DNA of 64,000 nt from Saturnia japonica (lineage: Eukaryota > Arthropoda > Insecta > Lepidoptera > Saturniidae). The stretch lies in NCBI GenBank assembly GCA_033032175.1, contig CM065320.1:2728001-2792000 (forward strand). Direction: 5' to 3'. The notes under the pieces were generated by a model. It was not told the origin of the DNA. It saw nothing but the letters and a program-made list of their open reading frames with translations, and ran no database searches. Below are positions 10,801-19,553 of this stretch, piece by piece (positions within the stretch are counted from its first letter, which is position 1; each line of letters starts with the position of its first letter). The translations under genes and the position numbers were made by a program.

Positions 10801-13005
10801 AAGCTCTGGAAATTAAATCTGAGCTGGGATAATATCCTTCTTTCTGAACTTTTGAATGAGTGGATTGCTTTTAAAAGAGATTTATGCAACACAAAGCATA
10901 TAAAAATTCCTCGTTGGCTTAATTATAGAACAGATTATGCACGTGAATTACATGTTTTCGCAGATGCATCTAGTTCAGCATATGCAGTTGTTGTATATAT
11001 TAAAGTAATTGATAATAAAGGAAATATTTATGTACATTTGGTGTCCGCAAAGACTAAAGTTGCGCCAATTGATAGACAAATTTCTATTCCAAGACTAGAA
11101 CTATGTGCAGCTGTCCTAGCAGCTAAATTAATTTATGAAGTTTCAGTGATAATGGGAATACCTAAAGTTAATCTGTTTGCTTGGTCTGATTCTACGGTGG
11201 TTTTAGCGTGGATAAAAGGCGAACCAAGTAGATGGACCACTTTTGTTAGCAATAGAGTGTCAGACATTCTAAACATCTTAGATAGTCATCAGTGGAATCA
11301 TGTTTCTACAAATAATAATCCTGCAGACCCTGCTTCGCGTGGTTTGTCAAGCTGCGATTTGATTAAGTTAGATATGTGGTGGCATGGGCCTGATTTTTTA
11401 ATTAAAAAGAATAAATATAAGACAGATTTTAATGAATTTATAACCACAGAAGAGATTAAACCTATAAAATTGTTAGCCACAGTTGTAAAACCTATTGAGA
11501 ATTTTGTTTGGCAAAAGTTTTCGAATTTAAAAAAGGCTTTAAGAATTTTATCATATTGTCGAAGAATTTTGAAGTTTAGATTACCAAAAGACAGTAGACC
11601 TAAAGAAAATATAACATTTATAACTACGAAAGAAATGGAGGAAGTACTTAACATTTGTATAAAAGCAACTCAGATATTATATTTTGAAGAAGAAATAAAA
11701 GATTTAAAATGTAAAGAAAATGTATCAAAGAAAAGTATTCTTCATACACTCAGTCCTATTCTAGATAAAAATGATATATTAAGAGTAGGTGGTCGAGTGA
11801 CTCATTCACCAGAAAGCTATGATAAAAGACATCCTGTAATTCTACCTTATGAAAGTCATTTAACAAGGTTAATAACTTTGGATGCTCACATTAAAACCTT
11901 GCATGGTGGTCCACAAATCATGTTAAATTATATAAGATCAAAGTATTGGATAGCTCGCGGTAGAATTTTAGTGAAGAAGATATACAGAGAATGTGTCACT
12001 TGTGTTAGGTACAGAAAGCAAAATAACAACATGTTTATGGGTCAACTACCGAAGGCTCGAATTACACCATCCAGACCATTCAAAAGTGCAGGTGTGGATT
12101 TCACAGGGCATATAAATATAAGATTTTCACCTGGGAGAGGTGCAAGGTCTTATAAAGGCTATATATGCTTATTTATATGTATGGTAACAAAAGCTATACA
12201 TTTAGAAGCTGTGTCAGACTTAACGTCGAAAGGATTTATAGCTGCCTTTCGAAGGTTTGTCTCCAGAAGAGGACATTGTCAAAATTTATACAGTGACAAT
12301 GGTACCAATTTTTTAGGAGCACAAAAAGAGTTGTGTGAAATGTATAAGAGGAATATATCTCAACTAACAAGTGAATTTCAACAGATGTTGGCAGGTGAAG
12401 GCACCTCCTGGCATTTCATTCCTCCACATGCCCCTAATTTTGGAGGACTGTGGGAAGCAGGTGTAAGATCAACTAAAACACATTTAAAAAAGATTATTGG
12501 AGATTCAACGTTAACATTTGAGGAACTTTGCACAGTCTTAACCCAAATTGAAGCCTGTTTAAATTCTAGACCTATATCATATATTAGTGATGACCCTAAC
12601 GACCCACTTCCTTTAACCCCAGGACATTTCTTGGTGGGCGAACCTCTTATCACTATACCTGATGAAGATCATTCAATTAATAAATGTTCTAATCTAAGTA
12701 GGTGGAAGTTTTGTCAAAGAATGGTAAATTCATTTTGGAATAAATGGTCTAAAGAATACTTAATAACTTTAAATAATAGATATAAGTGGTCAGTTAAAGG
12801 AGATGAACCAAATATAGGAGATATTGTTATCATTAGAGATGAAAATGTTCCACCGGCAAAATGGCTTTTAGGAAAAATTATACAAAAACATACAGGTCTA
12901 GACGGTATAACTAGAGTTGTAACAGTGAAAACTAAATATGGATTATATAAACGCTCTTTAAACAAGTTGTGTATCCTCTTAAATGATAATAAAACGTTTA
13001 AGTAA
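7810..13005 (+). CDS. BEL/Pao Gag-Pol polyprotein (1731 aa, intact)
   Basis: This single frame encodes the structural and enzymatic proteins of the retrotransposon, which copies its RNA to DNA in cytoplasmic particles and integrates it. A DUF1759-type Gag region lies at about residues 115-295. Three zinc-binding clusters follow: C328/C331/H335/C340, C361/C364/H369/C374 (classic CX2CX4HX4C) and C380/C383/H388/H392. The protease (DUF1758-like) has D463-Q-G-S. Reverse transcriptase has VADLSQMYRQV with D798, and YMDD at 874-877. The A17-peptidase-like linker precedes RNase H, with D1052, E1097, D1127 and D1173. Integrase has zinc ligands H1360, H1365, C1395 and C1398 and the triad D1430, D1496 and E1549. 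A DUF5641-like tail closes the protein. The ATG at 7810 is in good context (ACAAAATGG). There are no stops or frameshifts, and length and order fit the family. Maturation by its own protease is inferred from the family. Confidence 0.97.
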   Translation: MESLYLRQDDNLEKVKKAFENYKKSPKTRITKYYVESKLENLEKISKDFMNLHSDIVSKVSKEQKQKNEYFISNVYYEFDDIYTDYKTKLKEDFKMLTEMSDSNSKTITVPSQSLCEVKLPQIQLPSFKGSYEEWQMFHDMFVSLIHNNNNINPVQKLHYLKSCLSGEPEKLLMNLNTTETNYEEAWNQLKRRYNNKRYNVNEVMKRLFAQRIITTESSTAIKEILDNTSSCLKLLKNLGIIVDSWDTIVIHLIVTKLDIESRKLWESNLSQCDSDSLPTWNDLVSFLETRFRSLEMLEECKINKHMGSKQKSYHCTLETNINKNLACIKCNNQHLLFQCEQFKSQPPEKRIEFIKSKGLCFNCFASSHNVKNCHRPTYCRRCGRRHHTLLHIERATACGPSPTENIRTRAVSVNKESSNQDNEKKILAHFAVESNSEVLLATALAKIKTPSGFSEIVRVLIDQGSEASFVTEDTVQRLGLYKIPMNGLVSGVGDGDMKIKSKVLFNLESIQTPNFSVQVQAFVLRSLTSFLPTNNVVVKEWSDIETLPLADPQYGTPGKIDIILGVEIYSEIILSGLLKHPLYSGPVAQNTQLGWVLSGRIENPNPKKIVNLHLRVKEDEILKKFWELEKEPNEVYKKMTSDENKCEELFHTTTIREKDGRYKVRLPFKHSEPRCLNNSLDKIALHRFNLLGKRFNKDKTLQKEYTKAIEDYIDQNHMEEITKVEEIKNPKAVYLPHHAVIKKDRETTKLRVVYDASCKGTNNISLNYTFLIGPKIQQDLRHILMRWRYHPYCIVADLSQMYRQVLVHEDDTDYQRIYWRRESNQTIQHYRLLRLTFGTACAPYLAVKSLQQLAKDEQQNFPLASAITLKDFYMDDLLTGCEEENDAIQIFNEMNDLMNSGGFQLQKWCTNSYTLLNYIKSEKQKNTETIIFKTENIVKVLGISWNKITDSFEYNYKIEGIEDVVTKRKVLSDIGRLYDPLGWLAPVIVISKILMQKLWKLNLSWDNILLSELLNEWIAFKRDLCNTKHIKIPRWLNYRTDYARELHVFADASSSAYAVVVYIKVIDNKGNIYVHLVSAKTKVAPIDRQISIPRLELCAAVLAAKLIYEVSVIMGIPKVNLFAWSDSTVVLAWIKGEPSRWTTFVSNRVSDILNILDSHQWNHVSTNNNPADPASRGLSSCDLIKLDMWWHGPDFLIKKNKYKTDFNEFITTEEIKPIKLLATVVKPIENFVWQKFSNLKKALRILSYCRRILKFRLPKDSRPKENITFITTKEMEEVLNICIKATQILYFEEEIKDLKCKENVSKKSILHTLSPILDKNDILRVGGRVTHSPESYDKRHPVILPYESHLTRLITLDAHIKTLHGGPQIMLNYIRSKYWIARGRILVKKIYRECVTCVRYRKQNNNMFMGQLPKARITPSRPFKSAGVDFTGHINIRFSPGRGARSYKGYICLFICMVTKAIHLEAVSDLTSKGFIAAFRRFVSRRGHCQNLYSDNGTNFLGAQKELCEMYKRNISQLTSEFQQMLAGEGTSWHFIPPHAPNFGGLWEAGVRSTKTHLKKIIGDSTLTFEELCTVLTQIEACLNSRPISYISDDPNDPLPLTPGHFLVGEPLITIPDEDHSINKCSNLSRWKFCQRMVNSFWNKWSKEYLITLNNRYKWSVKGDEPNIGDIVIIRDENVPPAKWLLGKIIQKHTGLDGITRVVTVKTKYGLYKRSLNKLCILLNDNKTFK

Positions 13006-13247
13006 AGGTTTTAGATGTAAAAATTTGTAAAGGTTACAGTTAGAGTTGGTATGTAAACATTTCTATATTATATTTATGCATGCCTTTATAAATTTGCTTA
13101 TTTGTTGTATTTGTTGCTTGTGTGTGATTGTCGACTTTATGTGCTTATTACTTTGTATACTTATGTTGATTGAATTTAAGTTATATCAATAAGTAGGTAT
13201 TGGTGATTTTTTCTTGTTTGTTAATTTGATTTAAGAACGAAGTTCTT
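13006..13247 (+). other. BEL/Pao 3' untranslated region
   Basis: Non-coding between the TAA stop and the purine tract. No envelope-like frame is present. Confidence 0.8.
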
Positions 13248-13258
13248 GGTGGGCGAGA
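13248..13258 (+). promoter_or_regulatory. Polypurine-tract-like sequence before the 3' LTR
   Basis: GGTGGGCGAGA lies directly against the 3' LTR, where plus-strand priming takes place. It is interrupted by one T and one C, so it is a weak tract. Position is the main support. Confidence 0.55.
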
Positions 13259-13418
13259 TGTTTGAAAACATTGGTATCATTAAGAAAAATATTCTGTGTA
13301 ATTTTTATGTTAATTTGGTCACACTTTTTAATCTATCACTCTATGTCAATCTTGGAATAAAACTAATAACGAAATCCAGTGAAATGTTGATTTTATTGTA
13401 TTTTAAAACGAGTGAACA
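13259..13418 (+). repeat. 3' LTR of the BEL/Pao element
   Basis: Identical to the 5' LTR over 160 bp and followed at once by the CTTCT target duplication. The AATAAA here is at 13356-13361 and would end the genomic RNA. Identity between the two LTRs means essentially no substitutions since insertion. Confidence 0.97.
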
Positions 13419-13423
13419 CTTCT
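13419..13423. repeat. Target-site duplication, right copy (CTTCT)
   Basis: Perfect partner of 7507-7511. The pre-insertion sequence would carry a single CTTCT. Confidence 0.95.
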
Positions 13424-14193
13424 TATACTTAAAATATCTTACAATGAACGTAAGTTCATCGGTTTAAGGTATTTTGTTTTCATATTTATTTATATAATAA
13501 AGTAGGGCCAATAGTCAGCGTAACCTTACCTTCTAGTTCTCTACTATTCTCAACTAATCTCTAACCTTCTTATTCCTTCCTAAACCTATTGTAAACCCTC
13601 TCTATGTTCAAGCCCATATAAAATAAATGTAATCTAGCATCACAGCATTTTAAGGAATATTATTGATAATAATAATAAAATAAAAATATTCTTAAATAAG
13701 TTAATAGGTAGGTAGGTATACATATTTTATTGCAGTTTATAATATTGTTTAAACTCAATGCAATGTTTTTTGCAATGTGGGTTTTTTATGTCAGTACTGA
13801 GTAAGCATAGACGTTCTTTGAAACAATTAGAGGGACTAAACATAAAAGCAAATATGTTTTATTCTTAGTATTTTTCACAACTTTGTAAAAGGGAATTATG
13901 TTGAGTCGTTTATTTGAAGTACTAGTCTAATAAGGAACTGTAACAAATTGATACTTTAATAAATGCTTTTCCTTTATCTCTTATATGTATCTTTTCAATT
14001 TTATTGAACATAAATTAGCCGTTTTAACAAGAATTCCTAAATACCTATGCATTCAAAGTGATCCTTTACCAACTATATTTTATTTTATGCCTAAACAACT
14101 TTACGTTTTTTACTGTTAAGTTTGCTAAGTTGCGATGATGTTACGATTTCTAACATGTTATACTTTGTAACTATTGGCACTAACATATATAAC
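13424..14193. other. AT-rich flank, no gene seen
   Basis: Unique-looking AT-rich sequence right of the BEL insertion. No frame or repeat recognised. Confidence 0.5.
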
Positions 14194-14755
14194 ACTAGTT
14201 GTGTCCCACGGTTTCACTCATGTTAAATTTATTCGACCAACTCTCCACCACGGCACCGCTCCGTCTACACCACCGTGTAATCTATCGTTGATCTCACTTC
14301 CCTTACGGCCGTTTTCAATATCCTATTTATCCTTTGTTTCAGTTAATAAATATAGACAATATATAAACTTTTGTCCTTACTTTTTTTTTCAATAACCTAT
14401 CAATAGATAGTTTTTCGTATATTTATAATATATACCCATATCCTATAGTTTGAATAGATAATAGAGAAGTAGATATCTGTCTTAGGTTAAAGGTAACATT
14501 ATTACAAATATGTACTAATCGGGGATAGTAAAGTCAGATATGTTATTGAAAACGGCCGTAACTTGCCTACAACTTGCCATATTGCTTGCCGTTCAATGGT
14601 TACTACTCCGCTCCTTACAGTCATAGCATACATTTTATAGCCTTTCTCAATAAATAGGCTGTAAAATGCAAAAACATTTTTTCTAATCTGATGGGTAGTT
14701 CCAGAGATTAGCGGATTCAAACAAACAAACAAGCTCTCGAGCTTTTATAATAATA
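14194..14755 (-). repeat. R1 dispersed repeat, near full length, split by a MITE
   Basis: The left end ACTAGTTGTGTCCCACGG is the reverse of the R1 terminus. The right part has AGTTCCAGAGATTAGCG, shared reversed with 50620 and 58320. The copy is interrupted at 14306-14558; joined without it, the two parts read as one R1 unit of about 300 bp. Confidence 0.75.
14306..14558. mobile_element. 253-bp MITE with perfect 15-bp inverted ends, TA duplication
   Basis: The left end is CGGCCGTTTTCAATA and the right end TATTGAAAACGGCCG, exact inverted repeats. TA stands on both sides (14304-14305 and 14559-14560). Removing the element and one TA restores the R1 sequence around it. TA targets suggest a Tc1/mariner-group transposase. 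It has no coding frame. Confidence 0.8.
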
Positions 14756-15172
14756 GCAGCGACTAGGGTAATATATATTGAAATGTTATACAATGACGAT
14801 CATTTGGTTTGTGTTATTTTGTTAGCGTCATCAGTATGCATTTAGGTAAAGCGTTCGGTTGCATTACGAAATAACAAAGCAATTGTTATTAAAATTTTTG
14901 CTTCACCAAAGAATTGCTTATTGTACTACATAGCATATTATTAATCAAATTACGAATTATTTAAGAAATATGACGTATGGTAAGATGCATCTTGATATAA
15001 GTGAATTAGTTCCACATGATTCGTAATATCGATATTATTTTATTTGAAAGTCAAATTATCATCATAAGTGCTTCTGATTATTTAAATTTCACTATAACGT
15101 TGTAAAATAGTAGATAATAAAGTCGCATTCATGACTTCGAATACCATAAAATGACTAAATTAATATAAAAAG
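14756..15172. other. AT-rich segment, nothing recognised
   Basis: No frame, no inverted ends and no match to the families in this window. Confidence 0.4.
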
Positions 15173-15642
15173 CAGGGATGTAACGATATCTATAGCGATA
15201 CGATATATCGGGATAGCCTATTATTTTTTAACCGATATCAAACAATTTGAAAAGCGCGCGAAGTAACGATATAGCCCTTTCGTCGCTGGCGAGAGAACCG
15301 GACTTGGTGCTAGTGTAGCGGCGCCATTGCAGACTTTACTAGGCGTTGTGTTGTTTCGTGCTTATTTCGAAATTAAATATCATATATTTATGTTATTCTC
15401 ATTAAGTGAACTATGTTCTTTTGAGTAATAAATTTCTTAAAATCGAAATATTCACTTATCAATATAAACGATTATCGCCAGTTTTGTGCATAATAGAGAC
15501 GCATACAACCACCCAAATAACTTTGCCTTCCGACAGGTGGCTGAAAATGTGTAGGAATTTGCACACATCATTATTTATTTAGTTTATTACTAAACTACCT
15601 ATCGGTATCGTAACGGCAATATTATGAATCGTTACATCCTTA
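15173..15642. mobile_element. hAT-type non-autonomous element
   Basis: The left end CAGGGATGTAACGAT has the CAGGG start typical of hAT. The right end, reversed, is TAAGGATGTAACGAT, matching 13 of 15. The flanking 8-mers ATAAAAAG (15165-15172) and GTAAAACG (15643-15650) agree at 6 of 8, as expected for an old 8-bp duplication. The interior (470 bp total) has a GC-rich patch at 15250-15350 and no transposase. Confidence 0.65.
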
Positions 15643-15682
15643 GTAAAACGTAAATAATAAATATATTTATGACAACAAACTA

Positions 15683-15904
15683 AAGGCAGAAACATAGCTT
15701 TTACACGTCACGCCACCTGACTGACGCGATGCGACGTGACGCATGTTGAGTCAAATCAAATTGTACTAATTTGTATGGTCAGAAACACATTAATAACATC
15801 CAACGCGACGTCGAACTCATCTGTCTATCTCGGTTTATAGCATAGTTCTATCCTTTTCTCTCCGTGTCACTTCGCGTCACGTGTTTAAAGTATGTTTCTC
15901 CCTT
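15683..15904. mobile_element. 222-bp MITE with ~31-bp inverted ends, TA duplication
   Basis: The left end AAGGCAGAAACATAG and the reversed right end AAGGGAGAAACATAC agree at 25 of the first 31 positions, including ACACGT and ACGC blocks. TA lies at 15681-15682 and 15905-15906. No frame. It is likely mobilised by a Tc1/mariner-group enzyme. Confidence 0.7.
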
Positions 15905-15929
15905 TATACGTACTTTTTTCTTGAATGAT

Positions 15930-16130
15930 GGTAGGGCATTTTCTATTGCCCCTCAAGTTAAAAATCAGTCGCCAAACTCCTGTAGATGTGTTTCGACATC
16001 TTCATTTGGAAGCCATTCTTACCACTAGGCTTAGCGTGTTACTATCTTTGGCCACATCGTCAGTTAAAATCAGGTGACATTGTTTCCAAACCCTGTAAGA
16101 AAACTATGAAGAATAAAAAAAAGAAACAAT
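15930..16130 (+). mobile_element. SINE-b, 5'-truncated copy
   Basis: Has GGTAGGGCATTTTCTATTGC, then TCGCCAAACTCCTGTAG, CCACTAGGCTTAGCGTG and GGCCACATCGTCAG, in the order seen in the other SINE-b copies. The tRNA-like head is missing. It ends in an A-rich tail. Confidence 0.7.
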
Positions 16131-16639
16131 ATTGTCCGCAAATTGAATTTCTCGCTAAGTATTTACAGAAAGTATTGGTTTAGCAGAATGCATAATGGGC
16201 GGAAAAATGTCAGCCGTAAGTGTATTAAAGTTGGGGCGCTGTGTTACCGCTGCGTGCCGCCGCTGATGTATGGTCGCTGCCGACAAATTGAAAACAGTAG
16301 CAAATGGCCCGATCGCGGACCGCTCAGTTCTCCACAATAGTCACATTCATTTACAAGAAAAATAAACTATTCGCTGTATATTTTCCATTAATAATATGGT
16401 TTATTGAAGATTTATATTAACTTGTCAGCTTCCTTACTGTCTACTATTCTTACCTTATTAGTTATTATGGAAAAAATGCATTTTTTAAATGTTTTTATTT
16501 TTCAACCACACACTAAAATATTCCTTAAAACATATTTTTAATCACGAAAATCGAATTTAGATTGAAAATTATATTCAACGTAATCAATTAAAGTAATATT
16601 GAAACAGCTCTAAAAATATGGCGGCTCCCTTGATCAAAT
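16131..16639. other. Intergenic, with a GC-rich island at 16190-16340
   Basis: The island includes TGCGTGCCGCCGCTGATG and CCCGATCGCGGACCGCTC, and both strands are open for about 60 codons. No family is recognised. A GTAAGT follows a short open stretch at 16196-16216, but that alone does not make an exon. Confidence 0.4.
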
Positions 16640-16830
16640 TTTCCTGGGAGATTTTGAGGCAACTTAAAATGCATGTTCCTAATTATAATTTATAATTTAC
16701 TTCACTTGTGCACTTAGTCAAACTACATCACGTAAAATATCACCGTAATTACTTGTTTTAAAACTAAATAACATAAGTTTAAAGGAAAACTACCACATGA
16801 CAGATCAAGATCCCACCAAAAAATCCGTCG
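16640..16830 (+). repeat. R6 dispersed repeat, copy 1
   Basis: GGCAACTTAAAATGCATGTT, then ACATCACGTAAAATA and ATGACAGATCAAGATCCCAC. The same blocks occur in order at 32548-32735. Confidence 0.6.
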
Positions 16831-18183
16831 GAATTCGTTAAAAAATATATTGTAATTATTCTGCCAATTACATTTAATGTTACAATTATGTTATGATATG
16901 TCAACATTATTTAGTATTGTTGTGTTCTTTATAAGTGAATAATGTAGCAGGCTTATTCTATTAGACCTGTATTCAATATAGAGTTCCGTTCGCGCAGAAA
17001 ATTATCGCGAAACGCGTGAGTGGCGATCGACCCTCGCTTCGTGCTCCGTTCTTCTACCCTCGCACTCACGACACCAAACGTTTCCATAAGTTTAAATTTG
17101 GAATAATCGGTGTATTTGAATTATAATAAAAATCTAACTTAACATATAAAATTTTTACTGAAAATTAGTTTGAATACAATACTTATTTGTAATGTCAAAA
17201 TTTGATTTTGACGGAAATGTAACTACTAGATAGCTAATAATAATAAGAATTTATTAACGCAAAGTAGGTACAACTGATTACATTTAGAAACACAAAACAA
17301 AAAAAAAAACAACACTTTTATGAGTTCTTGACTGCCAAACTAGGGTTCCTTGTACCTTGGCAGTCAGTCGGTTTGCCTCCCAAATAGATATATTAATGGT
17401 TGTTGTTCCCATTACTAACAAGTTGTGTTGATAAAAAAAATTGAAAAATAATAATAATGCTACCAAAACTACTACTAACAAATGATTTTAGAAAAAAAAG
17501 AATATAAACACATTTTTATAATTGACTATTTAAGCAATCAATGGTGTCCTATGGTAATTATTGGTGTACTATATGTGTCGGTGCGCAAGTGTTATATGTA
17601 TTATATGTTTGTGTATTCGTGTATGTGTGCGTGTGTGATTTTGTGAGTGCGTGTGGGACTGTATCTATGTTGAAAGGTTATATTGACTATATTGCATTTA
17701 TGGATTTAAAAAAAAATTGAGTTGAGTTTTAGGTATATATTTTCTTTACTAAATTATTTTTTGTGTTGTTTCAAAGTTTGGTTTATAGCGTTGAATAAGA
17801 TAGGTATCTATAATAAGTACTTATGTTAAATTTATGCAAATAAAAATGTTTCGTTTCGTATCAAAATTTCAACTTGAGAGAAAAAACTAAATAACGTCGT
17901 GAGGGTGTTTGTCCCTCGCAAATAGTTAGATTACATAAATAAGGCGGTCGGAATAGCGTAACCGATAGTGATCTGCGGCCGGACGACCGCGACCGGTCCG
18001 GTCCGGCTTCCCTCAAATTGAGTGGACTTTACCAAGATTTTTTACTAACTTTATTACGTAAATTGAGAATAACTCAAAATCATAATACATAAGTATAAAC
18101 TATATCATATATTGGTCGATTGTCATTTCCTGAGCAAATTACTTATAATGGAAATCCCGAAAGCTCAAACTCAAAAGGAATAA
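16831..18183. other. Intergenic, no gene; several small sequence features
   Basis: 16980-17065 is GC-richer with CGCGAAACGCG. 17330-17365 is a 9-bp stem hairpin. 17580-17660 is a GT-rich run. 17940-18010 is a GC-rich patch containing CCGGTCCGGTCCGGC. None forms a recognisable gene. Confidence 0.5.
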
Positions 18184-18254
18184 AGCTCAAGAGATTGATT
18201 GTTTGAACGCGCTAATCTCTGGAACTACCAGTCAAATTTGAAAAATTATTTTAT
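18184..18254 (+). repeat. R1 dispersed repeat, 5' half of a split copy
   Basis: GCTCAAGAGATTG, GAACGCGCTAATCTCTGG and AACTACCAG match the R1 head (compare 50594-50660). The copy breaks after GAAAAATTATTTTA and resumes at about 19369. Confidence 0.65.
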
Positions 18255-19368
18255 ACTAGCTGTGGATGATACTGGTCGCATATCAGAGCAAGCTAGCTAT
18301 TTCAATCATCTGTTCGTAGGATGCTAGAATTCAAGTTAATTACAACCAAGAGGATGCGACGACTGGAAAGACTTAGAAAGGAGCAGTAGGGGGACTTACC
18401 ACGTATCCTGGTTGTATCTGCCACGATCCTAGGGTGCACTCTGAACTTCCTCACACGTCTTGAACAGTCTAAAAGAGCACTAGAAAGACGAATTTCGCTA
18501 GATTTCCTATAATTTTAGCAATTTATCACGGAATTATGCAGAGCGTGTATTTTACTGCAGTTCCGCGGCGGCCATTATACCGTTCTCCGTTTTACCAACC
18601 AATACGCGGCATACTTGCGCGTATTTTAAATACAATTGTGTCCCCAAGGAATAGAAGAAATTGGAAGGAAAAAGGGATGTCACAACAAGCTGGTGGTACC
18701 CGCGACTTTGTCTGCGTATTATTGGATATACGCAGATTGATCTCGGGACACGATTATCCAAAAGAAAATCATATATAGGTTTGTAACTATGTGTATGGTG
18801 GACGCGATCTCTACCACCCCGCTATATTACTGCATATGCACCAGTTGATTTCAAACACGACAAAGCAAAAAAAAATCATAGATAGGTATTATATTTATAG
18901 GATAACAGTGGTTAAGTTATGATTTTACCGGTATAAAAAGTACCCTATGTGTTATTCCAGGTCATAGATATCTGCGTGCTAAATTTCATTCAAATGCGTT
19001 CTGCCGTTTTCGCGTGATTGAGTTAGAAACATACAAAATTTCACGTTTATTATATTTGTAGGAATAACACTAGTTAAGCTATAACTGTTACCGGGATTAA
19101 AAGTACTTTATGTGTTATTCCAGGTCATAGACTATCTGTCTGCTAAATTTAATTCAAATCCGTTCAGCCGTTTTCGCATGATTTAGTAAAAAGGGTAAAA
19201 CTATGACTTTTACCGGGATAAAAAGTACCCTATGTGTTATTCCAGGTAATAGACTATCTGTGTGTTAAATTTCATTCAAATCGGTTCAGCCGTTTTCGCG
19301 TGATTGAGTAACAAACATCCAAACATACACACTTTCACATTTATTATATTAGTAGGATAGGATAGGAT
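18255..19368 (+). mobile_element. R2-containing insertion inside an R1 copy
   Basis: Interrupts the R1 copy formed by 18184-18254 and 19369-19553. The first ~430 bp are not recognised; 18601-18625 forms an 8-bp stem AATACGCG/CGCGTATT. An R2 repeat follows from about 18685. No transposase frame is visible. Confidence 0.5.
18685..19358 (+). repeat. R2 repeat with three tandem ~155-bp units
   Basis: Opens with GGTGGTACCCGCGACTTTG and TGGATATACGCAGATTG. Three degenerate units then follow, at about 18899-19055, 19056-19196 and 19197-19358. Each has ACCGG..ATAAAAAGTA, GTGTTATTCCAGG and CAGCCGTTTTCGC (or a close variant). It ends TATTATATTAGTAGGAT. A reversed copy with about two units is at 46740-47059. 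Confidence 0.75.
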
Positions 19369-19553
19369 ATATAGAATCTTTATAGAGGAAGGTTATAAGC
19401 TATATAACTTCACGCTATGTGATGTTAAGGAACGGTGGAGTAACCATGAACATCAAGAGATCTGGAATGCTGTAGGCAAGTATTGGAATTGAGAATAAGA
19501 TAGGCTAAACGAGGCGGTGCGATGAAGTTGATCGAATAAATTTAACACGGGTA
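19369..19553 (+). repeat. R1 dispersed repeat, 3' half of a split copy
   Basis: TTATAGAGGAAGGTTATAAG, then CACGCTATG, GTAACCATGAACATCAAGAG and GAATAAATTTAACACGGGT, in R1 order. It is the continuation of 18184-18254. Confidence 0.65.

Larger units (their letters stand above)
7512..13418 (+). mobile_element. Complete BEL/Pao LTR retrotransposon
   Basis: A 5907-bp element is bounded by two 160-bp direct repeats that start TG and end CA and look identical base for base. It is flanked on both sides by CTTCT (7507-7511 and 13419-13423), a perfect 5-bp target duplication, which is the usual length for BEL/Pao. The internal order is primer-binding site, a 138-bp leader region up to the ATG, one long gag-pol frame, a 253-bp 3' region and the 3' LTR. 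Domain order and motifs (DUF1759-like Gag, DQGS protease, YMDD reverse transcriptase, RNase H, integrase) are those of BEL/Pao and not Gypsy or Copia. There is no envelope frame. Identical LTRs and an unbroken frame imply a recent insertion, and the copy may be capable of transposition. Confidence 0.97.

Noticed and set aside
11298..11654. Minus-strand ORFs within the BEL gag-pol (also 10677, 12378 and 12714)
   Set aside because: Antisense shadows of the 1731-codon frame.
19353..19370. Telomere-like repeat from GGATA runs
   Set aside because: Only three units of GGATA; insect telomeres are TTAGG and none are present.
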